18,999 nt of DNA from Caulobacteraceae bacterium UBA6225 (lineage in GTDB: Bacteria > Pseudomonadota > Alphaproteobacteria > Caulobacterales > Caulobacteraceae). Positions 15,812-18,999 of this stretch are shown here, piece after piece. Numbering within the stretch: the first letter of the stretch is position 1; each line of letters opens with the position of its first letter. Both the position numbers and the translations under genes were made by a program. Where the stretch lies: assembly GCA_002441055.1 (NCBI GenBank), contig DJWR01000185.1, positions 1 through 18,999 of the forward strand. The letters are read 5' to 3'. Below the pieces are notes generated by a model. The model saw only the letters and a list, made by a program, of their open reading frames with translations. It made no database searches and was not told the origin of the DNA.

Positions 15812-18793
15812 ATGTTGAAACGTACCTATTTCTGCGGCGGCTCGGTCATGGCCGTCGCTCTGGCTATGGGAGCCGCCGGATCGGCCGCGGCCCAAGCCCA
15901 GCCTACGGTGGTTGAAGAAGTCGTCGTCACCGGCTCATTCATCGCCGGCACGCCGGAAGACGCCGCCCTGCCGGTGGACGTCCTGGGCGCAGCGGAGTTG
16001 GAACGCCAGGGCTCGCCCAGCGTCGTTCAGCTGGTCAAGACCATCAGCGCCTCGCAGTCGGCGCTGGGTGAAAGCAACCGCTATAATGGCGGCGCGGGCA
16101 CCGCGACCATCAACCTTCGCGGCCTTGGCGCCTCGCGCACCCTGGTGCTGATGAACGGCCGTCGTCTGGCCGACTCCACCCAGGCCGCCTTCCAGGGCGG
16201 TGGTCAGGACCTTGGCTTCATCCCCACGGCCGCGACCGGTCGGGTTGAAATCCTGAAGGACGGCGCGGCGGCGACCTACGGCTCCGACGCCGTCGGCGGC
16301 GTGGTCAACTTCATCACCCGCAAGGACCTGGACGGCTTCGAGATCGACGCCGACTACACGCTCATTGACGGCTCTGACGGCGACTACACCGTCGACCTCG
16401 CCTGGGGCAGCCAGTTCGACCGCGGCAATGTGCTGCTGACCGCAGGCTATCGCCACCGTTCGCGCCTGGACATCAACGAGCGCGACTGGGCCCGCACGCC
16501 CATGGACGCCGTCTACTACGGCGGCTGGTCCGGTTCCTCCAACCCCGGCTATTACGGCACCCCTGGCGGCACGACCTTCTTCCGGGACAACGGCTGTAAT
16601 GAGCTCGGAGGTCAGCTGACCGCCGGCGTGGTGCCGACCAACAATACAGCCACGGGCAGCGTCTGCCGCTTCCAGTTCTCGGCCTTCAACGACCTGGTGA
16701 ACGAAGAGAACCACTACCAGCTCTACGGCGAGCTGAACTTCGACGTCACCGACACCATCACCTTCCACGGCGAAGTGGCCTGGAAGCGCAGCGACGTTCC
16801 TGACCAGCGCATTTCGCCCGCCAACCTGACGACCCAGTTCCCGACGCCGACCTCGGCGGGCGGCACCTCGGGCTCGACGGCGGTTCCGGGCTTCAACGGC
16901 CAGGTGCCCTACTTCGTCCCGGCGACCCATCCGGGTCTGATCGACCTGCGCACCCAGTGCGCGGCGCCTCTGACCGCGGGGCAGTGCGCCCTGATGGCTG
17001 GCGGCGTGACGATGAACAAGGCCTTCTGGCGCGCCATCGCCCATGCCGGCCATCCGACCAATCCGGACGGCGCCGACCATCAGGATATCCAGAACACCTC
17101 GTTCCGGGTGTCCGGCGGCTTCAAGGGTGAGTTCGAGAACGGCATCGGCTGGGATGCGGCTCTGACCTATATGGAGACCGAGTCCACCATCACGACCAAC
17201 GACCTGCTGGTGAACCGCATCCAGCATGCGCTCAACGGTCTCGGCGGTCCGGGCTGTAATCCGGCCACCGGCACCCCCGGCGTCGGCCCCTGCCAGTACT
17301 TCAATCCCTTCACCAACAGCGTCGCGGTCAGCGCGGTGAACGGTGCGACAAACCCCTATTATCGCGGCGCGGCCAACCCGGCCGTGATCAACAACCCGGC
17401 CCTGGTTGAGTGGCTGTACGGCACCTACACCAATGTCGGCACCAACAACATCCTGGTCGCGGACCTGGTGTTCAACGGTGAAACCGGGATCGAACTGGGC
17501 GGCGGCAACATCGCCTGGGCGGCCGGCGGCCAGTATCGCTACAGCCGTTCGCGGGATGACTGGGAGAACCTCGGCGACGTCCGGGCCACGCCTTGCGTCG
17601 ACTCCATCGACGACGGCATTCCGATCTGCTCGGATCCGGTTGGTCCCTTCATCTTCTTCGGCGCCCAGGAAGACTATGATGTCGACCGGGACGTCGAGGC
17701 CCTGTTCGCCGAAGTCCGTATGCCCTTCACCCCGGACTTCGAAGTCAGCGCTGCGATCCGTCACGAGGAGTTCGGCGGTCAGGTGGGCTCCACCACCAAC
17801 CCGAAGATCTCCGCCCGCTGGCAGGCCACTGACTGGCTGGCCTTCCGCGGTTCGGCGGGCACCACCTTCCGCGCCCCTGGCCAGACCCAGATCTCGCCGG
17901 GCAGCAGCAAGGGCGTGTCCAACATCGGCGGCAGCTACCGCGCGGTGGTGACCAACAATAATCCGGGCCTGGAACCGGAAACCGCCAAGACCTACAACTT
18001 CGGCGTCCTGCTCGACGTCGGCGCCTTCAAGGCCTCTGTGGACTACTTCAAGTTCGACTTCGAGAAGGAACTGGTGCTCGAGCCCACCACGGCGCTCTAT
18101 GCCTCGCTGAACTGCTCGAACGCCGCGATCGTCGCCCGCTTCATCTTTGACGGCGCCTGCTCGCCGGCCAATGTGATCGGGGTCAGCCGCTTCATCGTCA
18201 ACGGTCCGTCCACCAAGACCTCGGGCCTCGACTTCAAGGCGCAGTACGACTTCGACGACTTCTTCGGCACCGATATGCTCGACGCCCGGGTCTCCATGGG
18301 CGTCGACGGCACCTACCTGCTGACCTACGATCGCAGCGATTTCACCCTCCTCGGGGCGAACGGTGTGGTCATCGAGCCAGCGCAGGACCGGGTCGGCCGC
18401 CATGAACTGGTCGCGGAGTTCTATTCCTACCCCCGTCTGCGGGCCACCGGCTTCGTCAACGTCAATGGCGGAAACTGGAACGTTCGCTACCAGCTGCAGT
18501 ATCGTGAGGGCACCGAGATCATCGGCGATCCCTGCCCGGCCAGCGGCGCCAGCGCCGCCTGCCGTTATGATCGCGCCTCGGCCACCTTCATCAACGTGGG
18601 TAAGACCGATGACTTCTGGCAGCACGACCTGACCGGTCAGATCGAACTGCCCTGGAACACGACGGTCAGCGCCGGCATCCAGAACATCCTGGATACCGAT
18701 CCGCCCTTCGTGCAGTCCATGTACAACTACGACTACACCAACGGTAACCCGCTGGGCCGGACCTTCAAGATCGGCATCAAGCAGCGCTTCTAA
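15812..18793 (+). CDS. TonB-dependent outer membrane receptor
   Basis: A 993-aa outer membrane receptor that takes up a large solute using TonB/ExbBD energy. Residues 1-29 form a signal peptide with a likely cut after AAAQA. The TonB box is VEEVVVTGS (about 35-43), followed by the plug domain (RGLGASRTLVLMNGRR, then EILKDGAAATYGSDAVGGVVNFITRK) and a 22-strand-type barrel ending TFKIGIKQRF with the C-terminal Phe needed for assembly. Twelve barrel cysteines fall in six close pairs (262/285, 383/392, 482/494, 595/606, 768/783, 908/917), likely loop disulfides. The start at 15812 has GAAGGA upstream; an earlier in-frame TTG at 15749 would spoil the signal peptide. No regulator or enzyme partner is adjacent, so the ligand (siderophore, oligosaccharide, peptide or other) is unknown. 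Confidence 0.95.
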   Translation: MLKRTYFCGGSVMAVALAMGAAGSAAAQAQPTVVEEVVVTGSFIAGTPEDAALPVDVLGAAELERQGSPSVVQLVKTISASQSALGESNRYNGGAGTATINLRGLGASRTLVLMNGRRLADSTQAAFQGGGQDLGFIPTAATGRVEILKDGAAATYGSDAVGGVVNFITRKDLDGFEIDADYTLIDGSDGDYTVDLAWGSQFDRGNVLLTAGYRHRSRLDINERDWARTPMDAVYYGGWSGSSNPGYYGTPGGTTFFRDNGCNELGGQLTAGVVPTNNTATGSVCRFQFSAFNDLVNEENHYQLYGELNFDVTDTITFHGEVAWKRSDVPDQRISPANLTTQFPTPTSAGGTSGSTAVPGFNGQVPYFVPATHPGLIDLRTQCAAPLTAGQCALMAGGVTMNKAFWRAIAHAGHPTNPDGADHQDIQNTSFRVSGGFKGEFENGIGWDAALTYMETESTITTNDLLVNRIQHALNGLGGPGCNPATGTPGVGPCQYFNPFTNSVAVSAVNGATNPYYRGAANPAVINNPALVEWLYGTYTNVGTNNILVADLVFNGETGIELGGGNIAWAAGGQYRYSRSRDDWENLGDVRATPCVDSIDDGIPICSDPVGPFIFFGAQEDYDVDRDVEALFAEVRMPFTPDFEVSAAIRHEEFGGQVGSTTNPKISARWQATDWLAFRGSAGTTFRAPGQTQISPGSSKGVSNIGGSYRAVVTNNNPGLEPETAKTYNFGVLLDVGAFKASVDYFKFDFEKELVLEPTTALYASLNCSNAAIVARFIFDGACSPANVIGVSRFIVNGPSTKTSGLDFKAQYDFDDFFGTDMLDARVSMGVDGTYLLTYDRSDFTLLGANGVVIEPAQDRVGRHELVAEFYSYPRLRATGFVNVNGGNWNVRYQLQYREGTEIIGDPCPASGASAACRYDRASATFINVGKTDDFWQHDLTGQIELPWNTTVSAGIQNILDTDPPFVQSMYNYDYTNGNPLGRTFKIGIKQRF

Positions 18794-18807
18794 GACGCTT
18801 TCAGCAG

Positions 18808-18828
18808 CCCGGCGGCCTGTCCGCCGGG
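18808..18828 (+). repeat. GC-rich hairpin downstream of TonB receptor
   Basis: CCCGGCGG, loop CCTGT, CCGCCGGG: a perfect 8-bp stem 15 bp after the receptor stop. Only two T residues follow, so it is a poor terminator by itself. It may protect the mRNA 3' end or act together with the terminator 14 bp further on. Confidence 0.5.
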
Positions 18829-18841
18829 TTCGCAAGCCTCA

Positions 18842-18876
18842 TCGGCGTCGCCCCCCGGGCGGCGCCGATTTTCTTT
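18842..18876 (+). terminator. rho-independent terminator of the TonB receptor gene
   Basis: An 11-bp stem (TCGGCGTCGCC with GGCGGCGCCGA, one T-G wobble) with a 5-nt loop at 18842-18868 is followed by TTTTCTTT at 18869-18876. Its place 48 bp after the receptor stop fits the end of a single-gene transcript. Confidence 0.82.
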
Positions 18877-18883
18877 GGACTCT

Positions 18884-18945
18884 GCGCTCAAAGACTTGAG
18901 CGCGTTTGGCTCCGATCACCGGTCCCTACTTATCGGAGCGCGCTC
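18884..18945. repeat. overlapping inverted repeats built on GCGCTC
   Basis: GCGCTCA (18884-18890) pairs with TGAGCGC (18897-18903). The GAGCGC in the latter can instead pair with the GCGCTC at about 18940-18945, enclosing an inner perfect stem GCTCCGAT/ATCGGAGC. The two foldings exclude each other. The element directly abuts the next palindrome. Confidence 0.5.
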
Positions 18946-18997
18946 TAGAGCATTTTCCGATAAGTGTGACGCGGTTATCGGATCGAAAAATGCTCTA
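18946..18997. repeat. dispersed intergenic palindrome (TAGAGCATTTT type)
   Basis: The left arm TAGAGCATTTT-CCGATAA (18946-18963) pairs with TTATCGG (18975-18981) and AAAATGCTCTA (18987-18997), with a 5-nt bulge on the right arm and an 11-nt loop. From memory, palindromes beginning AGAGCATTTT are common between genes of many Alphaproteobacteria; I count one such unit here. It starts next to another palindrome and runs to the window edge. Confidence 0.6.
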
Positions 18998-18999
18998 AC

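Noticed and set aside
15935..18835. 966-aa open frame on the minus strand opposite the TonB receptor
   Set aside because: It has no signal, domain or ribosome site and is rich in Val, Ala, Gly and Asp as expected for a mirror frame of a GC-rich gene; the plus strand codes a complete TonB receptor.

Overview
The window looks like chromosomal DNA of a GC-rich alphaproteobacterium, most likely a member of the Caulobacteraceae (Phenylobacterium, Caulobacter or Brevundimonas type). I infer this from a near-canonical CpdR polar response regulator, a large TonB-dependent receptor with an Ala-rich signal peptide, tandem extensin-like C-terminal proteins, and dispersed palindromes of the type ending in TAGAGCATTTT. 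No database search was possible, so the genus is an inference.

Layout. 1-798 (minus) is an alpha/beta hydrolase, divergent from 873-1856 (plus), a protein of unknown function. 1872-6754 is a minus-strand run, in transcription order: M20 metallopeptidase, ClpP-family protease paralogue, GH13 alpha-glucosidase, Rieske oxygenase. The ClpP and GH13 reading frames are 1 nt apart. 6861-8454 (plus) holds two tandem, diverged copies of a membrane-anchored extensin-like C-terminal protein. 8542-9758 (plus) is an SDR oxidoreductase followed 2 nt later by a GNAT acetyltransferase. 9755-12806 (minus) is the GTPase TypA/BipA followed by a class I aminotransferase. 12807-13149 has no protein gene but carries a perfect plus-strand terminator and upstream hairpins, which suggests a small RNA. 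13150-14052 (minus) is an N-formylglutamate amidohydrolase family protein, divergent from cpdR (14198-14554). A tRNA-Val(GAC) gene (14650-14724) and a second GNAT gene (14807-15406) follow. 15407-15811 is a 405 bp intergenic region dense in inverted repeats, ahead of a 993-aa TonB-dependent receptor (15812-18793). The receptor ends at a strong terminator, and the window closes in a cluster of palindromic repeats.

Most of the window is housekeeping or ordinary accessory metabolism, and I see no phage, transposase, CRISPR array or defence island. The points most worth a second look are the ClpP paralogue with an Asn in place of the catalytic Asp, the candidate small RNA at about 13030-13129, the nested inverted repeats upstream of the TonB receptor, the six spaced cysteine pairs in that receptor, and the tandem extensin-like paralogues. 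Where several starts were possible I chose by ribosome binding site, family length, paralogue length or promoter geometry, and each entry says which.
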